From BD1-7 clade bacterium (GTDB taxonomy: Bacteria; Pseudomonadota; Gammaproteobacteria; Pseudomonadales; DT-91): a stretch of 35,276 nt of DNA. Positions 1-7,980 of the stretch are shown in pieces; positions within the stretch are counted from its first letter, which is position 1; each line of letters starts with the position of its first letter. The stretch lies in assembly GCA_902705835.1 (NCBI GenBank), contig CACSIN010000008.1:42508-77783 (forward strand), read 5' to 3'. The translations under genes and the position numbers were made by a program. The notes under the pieces are model-generated. The model was not told the origin of the DNA. It worked only from the letters and a program-made list of their open reading frames with translations, and made no database searches.

Positions 1-673
1 CGCGGCGTCGATGGCTGTAGCCAAACACTGCATGTGAACACCAAGTGCATTTGTAGGGGCAGCCCCGCGCGGTAATCATACTGACGCTCGATTTTCCGTG
101 ATGCGTCCGCCATGCGTGGAAATAACGCTTAAGATCGATCGCATCGCGATCTGGCCAAGGGTATTGATCAATATCCTTTGGAAGACTGCGTGGCGCATTC
201 TGTATCAAATTGTTCTGCTGATCGAGATAGGCGATGCCGTCAATATCGTACGGATGATCCTCTCCCGTTAATGCCTCTACCAATGCTTGTAAGGTTTGCT
301 CACCTTCGCCGATGACGACGAAGTCGGCACCTGCCTGTAAGTACTCTTCGGGATAATTGGCTGATTCGGGACCACCCAAGATAACGGTCCAGCCTTGAAT
401 CTTGGCTTCTCGTGTGATGTCGATAATAGATGGTCGTGTCATCAGATTGGTATAAATGCCGAGTATTTTACTTCGCCCTGCTAGGGATAAACGATCGTAA
501 AGGTCCTGACGAAATGCAAACGTTGAATCAAACAATTCAACCGTAATCCCCTGCTGTTTTAAATAGGCAGAAAGATACATCAACCCCAGTGGCGCGTAGG
601 GTTTCATTATTTGTTGTTCTTTGGGGTCTTCTGCTAAGAAGTAGCCGTGAGTCAGTAAAATATCAGGTTTCAT
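1..673 (-). CDS. B12-binding-domain radical SAM protein, N-terminal part (cut by window edge)
   Basis: Open reading frame reading leftwards off position 1, so only the first 224 residues are visible. Residues 1-140 form a cobalamin-binding-like Rossmann domain (MKPDILLTHGYF start; YAPLGLMYLSAYL, then VVIGEGEQT near 120), followed by the radical SAM cluster motif CPYKCTWC (Cys205, 209, 212) that ligates the 4Fe-4S cluster. The canonical DxHxxG cobalamin-ligating motif is not apparent, as is common in this family. The ATG at 671-673 lies 10 bp after the stop of the paralogous gene upstream, so the two are probably co-transcribed. Reaction and substrate cannot be read from the sequence; members of the family catalyse methylations and C-C bond chemistry in natural-product and lipid pathways. 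Confidence 0.85.
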   Translation of the reverse strand, partial: MKPDILLTHGYFLAEDPKEQQIMKPYAPLGLMYLSAYLKQQGITVELFDSTFAFRQDLYDRLSLAGRSKILGIYTNLMTRPSIIDITREAKIQGWTVILGGPESANYPEEYLQAGADFVVIGEGEQTLQALVEALTGEDHPYDIDGIAYLDQQNNLIQNAPRSLPKDIDQYPWPDRDAIDLKRYFHAWRTHHGKSSVSMITARGCPYKCTWCSHAVFGYSHRRR

Positions 674-683
674 TATCAGGGCT

Positions 684-2105
684 TCAGGTGATCGAGGCGA
701 TAGTGATTTGAGATTCAGTGCGATATTGGTCGGCGCCTGCCATAAGTGCCTGCCATTGGTTTTGCCAAGCCTGTGTACATTGGTTGTTTAATGTCGCTTG
801 CAATTCCCCATGCAGGTGATGCCGGATTTTTCGGTAAAAATCGGCACTAAAAGTCGAATTAAAAACAGCATCGAGATCGTTACTTTCTTTCCAGTGCGTT
901 TTTACAGACATTTCACGTTTAACGTTATCGTAAAATGATGTGCCGGGTAGGGGATAGCTGACGCTGACACCAATGTTATCCGGTAAAACTTCCAGTATCA
1001 GGTTGCGAGTTTTTATTATCTCTGGCAAGTCTTCACCCAGGTAACCCAGTTGTATAAAGAATCCGATTTTTATGCCGTGCAAACGAAGCGAGGCGGTCGC
1101 TTTTAGAGCGTCAGCGATATCGATATCTTTATCCATCGCGTTCAGTATTGCTTGGCTGCCAGATTCAACACCCATCCAAACTTCCTTGCAGCCTGCAATG
1201 GCCAAATTCGACGCTACATCATCATCGATCAAATCTGCACGAGATTGAATCGTAAAGGGAATTTCGATCTTGCGTTCATCCATTGCAGCAGCGAACTGTT
1301 TAACCCATAGTTTTTTTAAACCAAAGATGTCATCAGCAAACCAGATATGGTCAGGGGCCGCGTGTTTATGCAGATAGGCAATTTGATCAGCAACAAAATC
1401 CGGGCTGTGTGTTGAATATTGCTGCCCCCATATGGGCTTAGCACACCAATTGCAACGATAAGGGCACCCGCGCGTAGAAACGAGGTTGAGACTGAAATAA
1501 CCGTGTCTACTGATCCATGATTGGCGGTAATTTTCGAAGTTCACCAGATCCCAAGCGGGCGGTTTTAGCTTATCGATATTCCTTTGTGGCGAGCGTTTGG
1601 GACAATGTATGATCTGTTCTTTTTCACGGTAGATAACGCCATTGGGTAGCGTATCCGCCCGAGGCATTGATAAGGTATTGACCAATTCAACCAGTACTTC
1701 ATCTGCCTCGCCAGCGATTACGTAGTCTGCATCATTTTCTAGATAAACATCGGGTTGGTCTGAGGCGTCCGAGCTATGCACTATCACAGTTGCATGTGAT
1801 TTTTTGGCAACGCGAATCATCTCAAGCGTTGCATCTCTGACATGAGACAAGCACATTTTTGTTAGAAAGTTGAAATCGTCTTCGTAGATGACCAGAACTT
1901 CAGGCGACACAGTGCTAAATGTTTGGCGAAAATCATCCATGCCGCTGGATAGTGAAGCATCAAATAATGAGACATCATTACCACAGGCTCGAAGTTGGCT
2001 AGCTGCATAGAGCGTTGCCAATGGCGGGTATGGTTTAAACTTCTCTCGAATTTGTTTTTCATCGTTGTTGAGAAAAAACGCGTGAGCCAGCAGTATTTTG
2101 TGCAT
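684..2105 (-). CDS. B12-binding-domain radical SAM protein (473 aa)
   Basis: Complete family member with an N-terminal B12-binding-like domain (residues ~1-150), then CPYRCNWC (Cys204, 208, 211) heading the radical SAM barrel and a helical C-terminus. I chose the ATG at 2103-2105 (MHKILLAHAFF) rather than the in-frame TTG at 2132, because its first residues align with the start of the paralogue to its left (ILLTHGYF against ILLAHAFF). No good Shine-Dalgarno precedes either start. The close similarity of the N-termini (both have a K-P-Y-x-P-L stretch near residue 24) suggests an old tandem duplication. It probably acts in the same pathway as its paralogue. The substrate is unknown. Confidence 0.85.
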   Translation of the reverse strand: MHKILLAHAFFLNNDEKQIREKFKPYPPLATLYAASQLRACGNDVSLFDASLSSGMDDFRQTFSTVSPEVLVIYEDDFNFLTKMCLSHVRDATLEMIRVAKKSHATVIVHSSDASDQPDVYLENDADYVIAGEADEVLVELVNTLSMPRADTLPNGVIYREKEQIIHCPKRSPQRNIDKLKPPAWDLVNFENYRQSWISRHGYFSLNLVSTRGCPYRCNWCAKPIWGQQYSTHSPDFVADQIAYLHKHAAPDHIWFADDIFGLKKLWVKQFAAAMDERKIEIPFTIQSRADLIDDDVASNLAIAGCKEVWMGVESGSQAILNAMDKDIDIADALKATASLRLHGIKIGFFIQLGYLGEDLPEIIKTRNLILEVLPDNIGVSVSYPLPGTSFYDNVKREMSVKTHWKESNDLDAVFNSTFSADFYRKIRHHLHGELQATLNNQCTQAWQNQWQALMAGADQYRTESQITIASIT

Positions 2106-2125
2106 GGTTATTATTATGTCTGATG

Positions 2126-2139
2126 ATGCCAAGAGGCAT
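2126..2139. other. Small palindromic hairpin upstream of the radical SAM gene
   Basis: A five-base-pair inverted repeat (ATGCC, loop AAGA, GGCAT) lies 20 bp upstream of the preferred ATG at 2105. It could sit in the 5' leader of the leftward operon. No function can be assigned and it may be chance. Confidence 0.2.
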
Positions 2140-2386
2140 ATAATTCAGCGCTACCTAAGCGGCACAATATTATTTTGCCTCTATCCATTAGAGGCTAGAA
2201 ACATATTCTATTGGTTGGCACTGTTATGCAAGAACTATCAGTTTGGCTCCTTCTGAATAATGACTTCCTATTTGATTTGATTTGATGTCTCATGAAGGAA
2301 ATAAATTCGGCTCATTGATTGGTCCCAAGCTTTTATCTTGTTGGGGCAGCTGATCTAACACAGTGTGTAGAAATATAAAAATTAGG

Positions 2387-2584
2387 ATGAATAAGAAAAA
2401 GGTCATTCTTTATAGCCCTGACTCTGATTACTTCACAATGCCGCTTGCATTGGTTGCACTAGCATCAAGTGTTGACCGGCGATCATTTGATGTTGAGATC
2501 GTTGATGCAAGGGTAATGCCAGACGCTCATAAATACGTGCTTAGCCAATTGAATCCCTGTCTGTCGATTTCACTAACGATATGA
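2387..2584 (+). pseudogene. Truncated B12-binding/radical SAM protein N-terminus (65 aa remnant)
   Basis: Starts ATGAATAAG with AGG just upstream. The 65 residues resemble only the first part of a B12-binding domain (KKVILYSPDSDYF, a conserved LALVALASSV helix, VEIVDAR), ending at CLSISLTI, which corresponds to the third beta strand of that domain. The rest of the B12 domain and the whole radical SAM domain, about 400 residues, are missing. Its TGA overlaps the ATG of the HprK-like gene (ATGA at 2581-2584), so it may still be translated and couple initiation of that gene. I read it as a deletion remnant. The alternative is a genuine small stand-alone domain. Confidence 0.55.
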
Positions 2585-3522
2585 ATAAGTCATATTACTT
2601 TGGTGCGAGCATATTCGGTCTAAATTTTCGCTTTGAAGTGAATGATCCTGCTATTGAAGGTTTGTTTTTTCTAGCATTTCCCTCAGCTCGAAAGTTATCA
2701 GTTGTTGATGAATGCGAGCAACCCGCATTTGCTGTTTGTATTAACATCCAAGAATCCGAGATCAGCTATACACGTGAGGTATTTCGCTATCAGTTTTCCG
2801 GTGATACCTATGTTGCTGAAAATCGGTACGGTGCAGTGGTTGTTGGTTTACAAACAAATTGCGCCGAGGCCCATATTTCGCGCCTAATGCTGGATGATAC
2901 CGATTACTTTATCAGCCAAGTTCTGCATTTCATTGGTTTTCTGTTTTTGTGTTGGAATCAGCGTATTCCGGTGCATGCGGCGGCTGTTAATAGAGAGGGG
3001 AATACGCTTTTGCTGATTGGGCAAAGTGGTGTAGGAAAATCGTCATTAACGTACGCCTGTTGGAAACAAGGTTGGAACATCCTCAGCGAAGATACGACCT
3101 TTCTGCATCTGGCTGATGGCATGCAAATCTGGGGTAATCCGCTGGCGATTCATTTGCTGCCTGAGAGCCAAGAATTGTTCCCTGAGTTAGCAAATACTCC
3201 TGTAGTTGATCTACCTAACGGAAAATCAAAGCGTCGTATACCCTTGGTGCAACAAAAAGACTTTGCATCAAAAAAGATAAGCCTGTGTTTTCTCGAAGCT
3301 AAAAGAGAGTCTACAGACAGTGTTGTTGAAACTGTTAAGTCACATCAAGTCATTCAGTACCTGCAGAATAATACAGACAGTGGGTTTGATTTACCGTTTC
3401 CGGGAAAGGCCGATGTAATGGACTCTCTAGGCAAACTTTCAGCCTTTCGAGTATCTATCGGTAGTGATATTGATCTGGCTGTTCAGACGTTATCTGAATT
3501 GGTCGAATACCCGTCAAAGTAA
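2581..3522 (+). CDS. HprK-like serine kinase family protein (HprK-related kinase A type)
   Basis: 313 residues. A beta-rich N-terminal ~115 residues precede a P-loop kinase domain with Walker A GQSGVGKSS at residues 147-155 and the acidic pair SED at 169-171 in the position of the HprK catalytic/Walker B region. This is the fold of HPr kinase/phosphorylase and PckA, but the N-terminal half is not that of true HprK. Relatives ('HprK-related kinase A') occur beside nucleotidyltransferases and PqqD-like proteins in exopolysaccharide loci, and a cousin phosphorylates a lasso peptide precursor. It is coupled by ATGA overlap to the truncated gene before it and followed after 9 bp by the nucleotidyltransferase. 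No HPr or PqqD-like partner is visible here. Family assignment is firm; the substrate is unknown. Confidence 0.82.
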   Translation: MNKSYYFGASIFGLNFRFEVNDPAIEGLFFLAFPSARKLSVVDECEQPAFAVCINIQESEISYTREVFRYQFSGDTYVAENRYGAVVVGLQTNCAEAHISRLMLDDTDYFISQVLHFIGFLFLCWNQRIPVHAAAVNREGNTLLLIGQSGVGKSSLTYACWKQGWNILSEDTTFLHLADGMQIWGNPLAIHLLPESQELFPELANTPVVDLPNGKSKRRIPLVQQKDFASKKISLCFLEAKRESTDSVVETVKSHQVIQYLQNNTDSGFDLPFPGKADVMDSLGKLSAFRVSIGSDIDLAVQTLSELVEYPSK

Positions 3523-3531
3523 GGCGTAATT

Positions 3532-4815
3532 GTGCCACAGCGATCTCCTAACCATTCCATTGAATACATCACTAAAGCGGTACTTTCTTGGTTCCGTATG
3601 ACGGATGCCAGCACGATAGTGCGCGAAGTTTCTGACTGGAATAATGATAGTTGGGAGGCAGCAATGTTGATTTGCTATACCCATGGGGTGAGTCCTTTAT
3701 TAGCACAGCGAATAGCGGAAAAAGGCTGGGCCGATTGCTTCTCCAGTGCGTTTGTCGATTATCTCAATAACCAGTTTGATGAGAATACATCGCGACTTAA
3801 CCGTATGGAAAAGCTGATTAAAAAACTCGAGCAGCGCACGCCAGAGGGCGTTTCTCTGTTGTTATTAAAAGGCAGTTTTCTCATTCGTCATGTATATAGC
3901 CACCCTGGGCTTCGTCCTATGGCCGACATTGATATGTTGATTGATGCAGAAGCAAAAGAATGGCTTTTGCGTGCTGCAGATGAATGCGGCTTTATGCTTT
4001 ATGCCCAAACCGATGAAGGTATGACCCTGATCGAAAAACGGTATGCTCCGAGTATGCCAGCACCACAAGATGGTAACTATTTTTCACCGGCTGTAGGTAT
4101 ACCTGGTGAGCGTGCGGACGCACCGATTTCTATTGACGCGCATTTTCGTATTAAACGGACGTTACGCTATACGGTATATGACATTACGTCGCTATACCAA
4201 TCGCAGGTTAACGCTGATTATACAGGCACGAGTAAACGCTTGTTAATGGCGCATCTTTTATTGCATGCGGCGCAGAATTACTTGAGTCGTTGTATACGTG
4301 CGATCCAAATCTACGATATTGCACTGTTGAGTCAACAGCTTACTCAAAGTGATTGGCAGTTTCTTCATGACTACATGAATCGGCATAATTATGGCCATTT
4401 TTGTTATGCCGCACTCTTTCATGCATCGAAAACGTTTACCTGCGGGATTCGCGATGAAGATATCGAGGGTTTCGCCTGCAAAAGACACTTTAAGCGACAG
4501 TTGAGGCAACAAAATCTGTTTACGCTATCCAGTTGCAACCCTAGGCCTTTGTCCATCGGCGATTTTCTTCGATGGACACAAACGCCGTTGGATATCTGGC
4601 ATTTGGTGATCAAACAATTGGCAGATGATCGAAAGCAGTTAGTTGTTTTCGATACCAGTAAACATCAAGCAATGGTCAGACCAGCAAGGCTGGTTAGATT
4701 GGTAGGGTATCTTGCTGAGCGTCTTAAATTGTGTTTCGCTTCACCACAACCACGAGAATCCTTTATTTGCTTTAGGCAGGCCGGTTTTACCAATGAGCAT
4801 GTGTTTGATCGATAA
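3532..4815 (+). CDS. Nucleotidyltransferase family protein (PF14907-like)
   Basis: 427 residues from a GTG start preceded by AAGG within the tail of the kinase gene. Residues 108-138 carry the family signature: LLLKGSFLIRHVY, then GLRPMADIDMLID, where the two aspartates in DID are the expected metal-binding pair of a minimal nucleotidyltransferase fold. The remaining ~280 residues are largely helical, as in relatives. Proteins of this family are found next to HprK-like kinases in polysaccharide and RiPP clusters, and the arrangement here is the same. The transferred nucleotide and the acceptor are unknown. An in-frame start further downstream is possible, but would remove part of the helical N-terminus. 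Confidence 0.8.
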   Translation: MPQRSPNHSIEYITKAVLSWFRMTDASTIVREVSDWNNDSWEAAMLICYTHGVSPLLAQRIAEKGWADCFSSAFVDYLNNQFDENTSRLNRMEKLIKKLEQRTPEGVSLLLLKGSFLIRHVYSHPGLRPMADIDMLIDAEAKEWLLRAADECGFMLYAQTDEGMTLIEKRYAPSMPAPQDGNYFSPAVGIPGERADAPISIDAHFRIKRTLRYTVYDITSLYQSQVNADYTGTSKRLLMAHLLLHAAQNYLSRCIRAIQIYDIALLSQQLTQSDWQFLHDYMNRHNYGHFCYAALFHASKTFTCGIRDEDIEGFACKRHFKRQLRQQNLFTLSSCNPRPLSIGDFLRWTQTPLDIWHLVIKQLADDRKQLVVFDTSKHQAMVRPARLVRLVGYLAERLKLCFASPQPRESFICFRQAGFTNEHVFDR

Positions 4816-5505
4816 ATGGGAATGCGGGAGTATCCTGTGCGAGTAATCCTAAAGACGCTTCTAGGTGCAACGCTCAAGCCGTGGTTAGAGCACTATTATT
4901 TGAAGTCCTCCCGAACCAGTCATTTTAAGGGGATTGTGATGCAGGTCACCCCCGGTGTTTTTCACCCTGGTTTGTTTTTCAGCTCACGATTTCTGGCGCA
5001 ATACTTAGAGCAGATACCGCTTGCGGGTAGGCATTTTTTGGATGTGGGGTGTGGTGCCGGTTTGTTGCCTTTGGTTGCGGCTAAGCACGGCGCGATTGTC
5101 GAAGCGATTGATATTAATTCCGCAGCCGTAGCTGCGACAAAGAACAATGCGGTAGACAACGGGTTGTCTGTTCGAGTGATAGAGTCGGATTTGTTTGATG
5201 CACTACCAACTAGGGCGTTCGACATAATTACCGTCAATCCTCCTTTCTATCCGAAGAACCCTTCAAACGCAGCGGATCACGCCTGGTATTGCGGTGATGA
5301 TTTCCAGTATTTTATACGCCTATTTGGGAGCTTGGGCGACTATATACATACTCAAACTGAGATATTAATGGTTTTATCCAGTGACTGCGATTTAGAACGT
5401 ATAGCGTCAATTGCCACAGATAACGGTTATCAGATGAACGTTATCGCAGAAAAAGATTTTTGGATTGAAACAGATATAATTTATCGTATTGAATGTGCTT
5501 GTTAG
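4816..5505 (+). CDS. Class I SAM methyltransferase, HemK/RsmC (MTS) type
   Basis: 229 residues starting immediately after the TAA of the nucleotidyltransferase gene, so translation is probably coupled. SAM-binding motif I is LDVGCGAGLLP (residues 75-85), the acidic ribose-binding residue lies in IDIN (~99), and NPPFYP (141-146) is the N-P-P-F/Y signature of methyltransferases acting on a planar amide or exocyclic nitrogen (PrmC, RsmC, TrmN6). It is shorter than RsmC and lacks a duplicated N-terminal domain. Being third in the kinase-nucleotidyltransferase operon, it probably modifies the operon's product or substrate rather than the ribosome; that is inference. Confidence 0.82.
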   Translation: MGMREYPVRVILKTLLGATLKPWLEHYYLKSSRTSHFKGIVMQVTPGVFHPGLFFSSRFLAQYLEQIPLAGRHFLDVGCGAGLLPLVAAKHGAIVEAIDINSAAVAATKNNAVDNGLSVRVIESDLFDALPTRAFDIITVNPPFYPKNPSNAADHAWYCGDDFQYFIRLFGSLGDYIHTQTEILMVLSSDCDLERIASIATDNGYQMNVIAEKDFWIETDIIYRIECAC

Positions 5506-5518
5506 ATATCCCGTTTAC

Positions 5519-5896
5519 CTAAGAACACTTCTTAGCTGAAAAAATAATGCCCTTTATCAATGTTTTTTTATTTGGGAAAGCCTTCATTGCTTTACGGTAT
5601 TTTTTCCGTTCAGCGAACAACGATAGACGACACATTGATGGTGCAGACATGACGACAGAAAAAAACCAAGATTGACGGATAATGCGATGTTTCATGGTAG
5701 TTGACGGATGGGCGATCGCCAATTCATCAACGTCAAACGATGACTGTATTTGAAACCCTTGTTGGGTCAGAAGGTTCTGCCATTTTTGAAAATACCCGTA
5801 CGTCTCATTTGCTCGAATCTCAAGTTCTGTTAGCAAAAATTGGGGCGAAAGCGTCCCACCTGTGTGCAAACCTTCTTCATATGTACTTGCAAGTGT
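5519..5896 (-). pseudogene. C-terminal fragment of a methyltransferase-like protein
   Basis: The open frame begins right after an in-frame TAA (5897-5899) with no ATG start; the first available start is TTG at 5869. The ~125 residues look like the C-terminal, substrate-facing part of a class I methyltransferase: a GGTLSPQFLLTELE segment, a YFQKWQNLLTQQGF helix, and a terminal KAFPNKKTLIKGIIFSAKK strand pair. Nothing of the SAM-binding half remains upstream, where the GT4 gene ends 27 bp away. I interpret it as a 5'-truncated remnant. The family call is tentative. Confidence 0.45.
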
Positions 5897-5923
5897 TTAA
5901 GTATATTCATGCGATATATATCG

Positions 5924-7063
5924 TTATTGCTGCTTTTTTGTATGACGACGATACGCCATAAGAAACTGCTCGGCTGTATTTTGGCTATTATGCTTGCGAA
6001 GCCAGCCTTGGATTGTAGAAACACGCTTTTGAGCCTGCTCGGGGTTTTCTATCAGATTTACAATGTCATCACATATTTTCGATGCAAGCTCTTGTTTGCT
6101 TTGATTAGCTTCGCGTGGAACACCAATAAGCATATCAGCAAGCCAACCTACTTGAGTTCCTACAGGGATTAACCCTTGAGTGACTGCTTCTGCGACAGCA
6201 ACGCCTTGAGATTCAAACCATGAGGTTTGTATTATCATATCATTTTGGGCGATGGTCTTTCGTGTGTCTTGTTGATTCAAAAGTCCATGAAAACTGATCT
6301 TGTCACTGACCTCTGCTGTTTTTGCCAGCAGCTGTATTTGACCATTGAGTGTATCAAAACCAAGCTGTGACATAGTAAAGGTAACCGAACGCACTGTTAA
6401 TTGAGTGGCGATTACAATGAGAAGCTCAAGATCTTTGACGGTATTAATGGAGCCGATATGTAGGATGCGGATAGAGCGGCTTTGTCGATTTTTCAGATCG
6501 ATTGGAGGATTAAGTGACCAGAAGTTCGAATCCAATCCAAGAGGAATGATGGAAGGCGATTTATCTTCTGGGAGTTGAATTTGATTTTTCAGGTACTCTG
6601 ATCCAACTGATAGGCTGTCCGCTGAAGCTAGACTGATTCGATTGAGAAAACGACCTCGCAGGTGAATAGATCCACCGTAGTTAATGTGTTTTATATCGAC
6701 CAATTCACCGCCGCAGATACTGGCAAGCAATGGAGTTTGGTAGCGGGTTGAAATGAGTTTGCCCAGAATCGTCGGATACCCAAGCCAGAAGCTGTGTACG
6801 ATATCGGGGCTGAACTTTAATCGTCGTATAACATTTATAACGTATTTGATCGAAGAAAATAACGAGAAGAGCTCTACGCCGTTTAGCGTAATTACGTCAC
6901 AGTTGGCAAGTCGATAGTGACGGCAGACATCATATTGCTGCAACGCAATAATGACGACCCGATGATGTTTTCCAAGCTGCTCAAATAAACTGATTAATAC
7001 CGGGATTTGTTTGTTTGTATCGATTTCGTCGACACCGCCAGGCACAACGACAAGAATGTTCAT
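5924..7063 (-). CDS. Glycosyltransferase family 4 protein
   Basis: 379 residues, full length for GT4. The N-terminal Rossmann domain starts MNILVVVPGGVDE; the C-terminal domain begins near SIRILHIGSINTVKDLELL (~208), and the donor-binding E-x7-E motif is present as ESQGVAVAE (Glu284 and Glu292). It is a retaining, GT-B-fold sugar transferase expected to act at the cytoplasmic face of the membrane. Its ATG overlaps the stop of the upstream methyltransferase gene (ATGA at 7060-7063), placing it as the last intact gene of the GT9-methyltransferase-GT4 operon. Sugar and acceptor are unknown. Confidence 0.9.
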   Translation of the reverse strand: MNILVVVPGGVDEIDTNKQIPVLISLFEQLGKHHRVVIIALQQYDVCRHYRLANCDVITLNGVELFSLFSSIKYVINVIRRLKFSPDIVHSFWLGYPTILGKLISTRYQTPLLASICGGELVDIKHINYGGSIHLRGRFLNRISLASADSLSVGSEYLKNQIQLPEDKSPSIIPLGLDSNFWSLNPPIDLKNRQSRSIRILHIGSINTVKDLELLIVIATQLTVRSVTFTMSQLGFDTLNGQIQLLAKTAEVSDKISFHGLLNQQDTRKTIAQNDMIIQTSWFESQGVAVAEAVTQGLIPVGTQVGWLADMLIGVPREANQSKQELASKICDDIVNLIENPEQAQKRVSTIQGWLRKHNSQNTAEQFLMAYRRHTKKQQ

Positions 7064-7980
7064 AATTCCGGAGACGTTTTCGCCATTGTTTTTGTAATAC
7101 GGGCAAGACCCAATAAACGTAAACGAATATCCAAGAAAGGAAAAAACTTACTCGCGACTAGTTTCAACATTGAACGTGTTTCCCGATAGGGTGAAAGTCG
7201 AAGACCAAGGGATTGTAGTTCTCTGACGCCCTGGCGAGATAGATAGCCTTTTGTCTGATTAACAATATTCATTTCTACGCCATTGTTCTGGAAGAAACGT
7301 GCAAGGCGTGCTTGAAACTGTTTATTGACCTTTTTAAAAGACGATGAGTAGGAAACGCCTAATGCGATTACTATTCCGTTATTTTTAGTCAGTTCGCGTA
7401 CACGCTGAAAAGTCTGAGGTGGATTTCTAAAGAACGGCAAACCATTGTTAAAGATAACCACATCAAACGTGTTTTCTGAGAATATCCGTAGATCGTCTAT
7501 GTCAGTTTGGATCGACAGCCATTCTTCCCGGTACCGAGTTGAGTTTTTTAATCCATTAACCTCGTCAATAAAGTAGTCGATAGCCACTACATCGTGACCC
7601 CATTTAACAAGGTGATGCGTAAGCCAACTGTTCCATGGGCCAATCTCTAGAATACGCTTTCTGGGGGCGTTTTTGAGAAGGCGCGCGATGGCTCGAAAAT
7701 CATCTTGTCTAGGACGCCATTCTTTTTGTTCGGCTGTACCCTCACGGATAAACGGTAGGCTGTCATAATGAGAAATTCGCATCTCTGGTCTATCAAGCTT
7801 TTGATCCTGCTGAAGCAGCAGCGAAATAGTTTTAACTTGTTCTTCTTTGGCTTTTTCTAAGAGAATCAGAACGCCTTGTTCTTCGTAAAACTGCTGTAAA
7901 CATCTACTGCACTGACGCTTTGGTGACAAAATTCTTTGACAACAAGGGCTGTATAATTCCATAGCGCTGTTAGCCACCAT
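7060..7980 (-). CDS. Class I SAM methyltransferase with N-terminal zinc-ribbon-like segment
   Basis: 306 residues. The N-terminus carries CC at 13-14 and C-x2-C at 24-27, a Trm112-like mini zinc ribbon common in methyltransferases of glycan clusters. SAM motif I is ILEIGPWNSWLTHHL (~110-124), unusual in having G-P-W-N-S instead of G-x-G-x-G, followed by VVAIDYF. A KEWRPRQ segment ahead of motif I resembles KEWQVRQ in the methyltransferase encoded at 10087-10884. The frame overlaps the GT9 gene by 11 bp; the ATG at 7962 (MELYSPCC) is an equally good start and fits the usual beginning of such zinc ribbons. It probably methylates a glycan or lipid-linked intermediate. Confidence 0.78.
   Translation of the reverse strand: MVANSAMELYSPCCQRILSPKRQCSRCLQQFYEEQGVLILLEKAKEEQVKTISLLLQQDQKLDRPEMRISHYDSLPFIREGTAEQKEWRPRQDDFRAIARLLKNAPRKRILEIGPWNSWLTHHLVKWGHDVVAIDYFIDEVNGLKNSTRYREEWLSIQTDIDDLRIFSENTFDVVIFNNGLPFFRNPPQTFQRVRELTKNNGIVIALGVSYSSSFKKVNKQFQARLARFFQNNGVEMNIVNQTKGYLSRQGVRELQSLGLRLSPYRETRSMLKLVASKFFPFLDIRLRLLGLARITKTMAKTSPEL

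Noticed and set aside
5701-6172. Plus-strand frames opposite the GT4 gene
   Set aside because: Shadows of the GT4 gene and the methyltransferase fragment, with no family resemblance.
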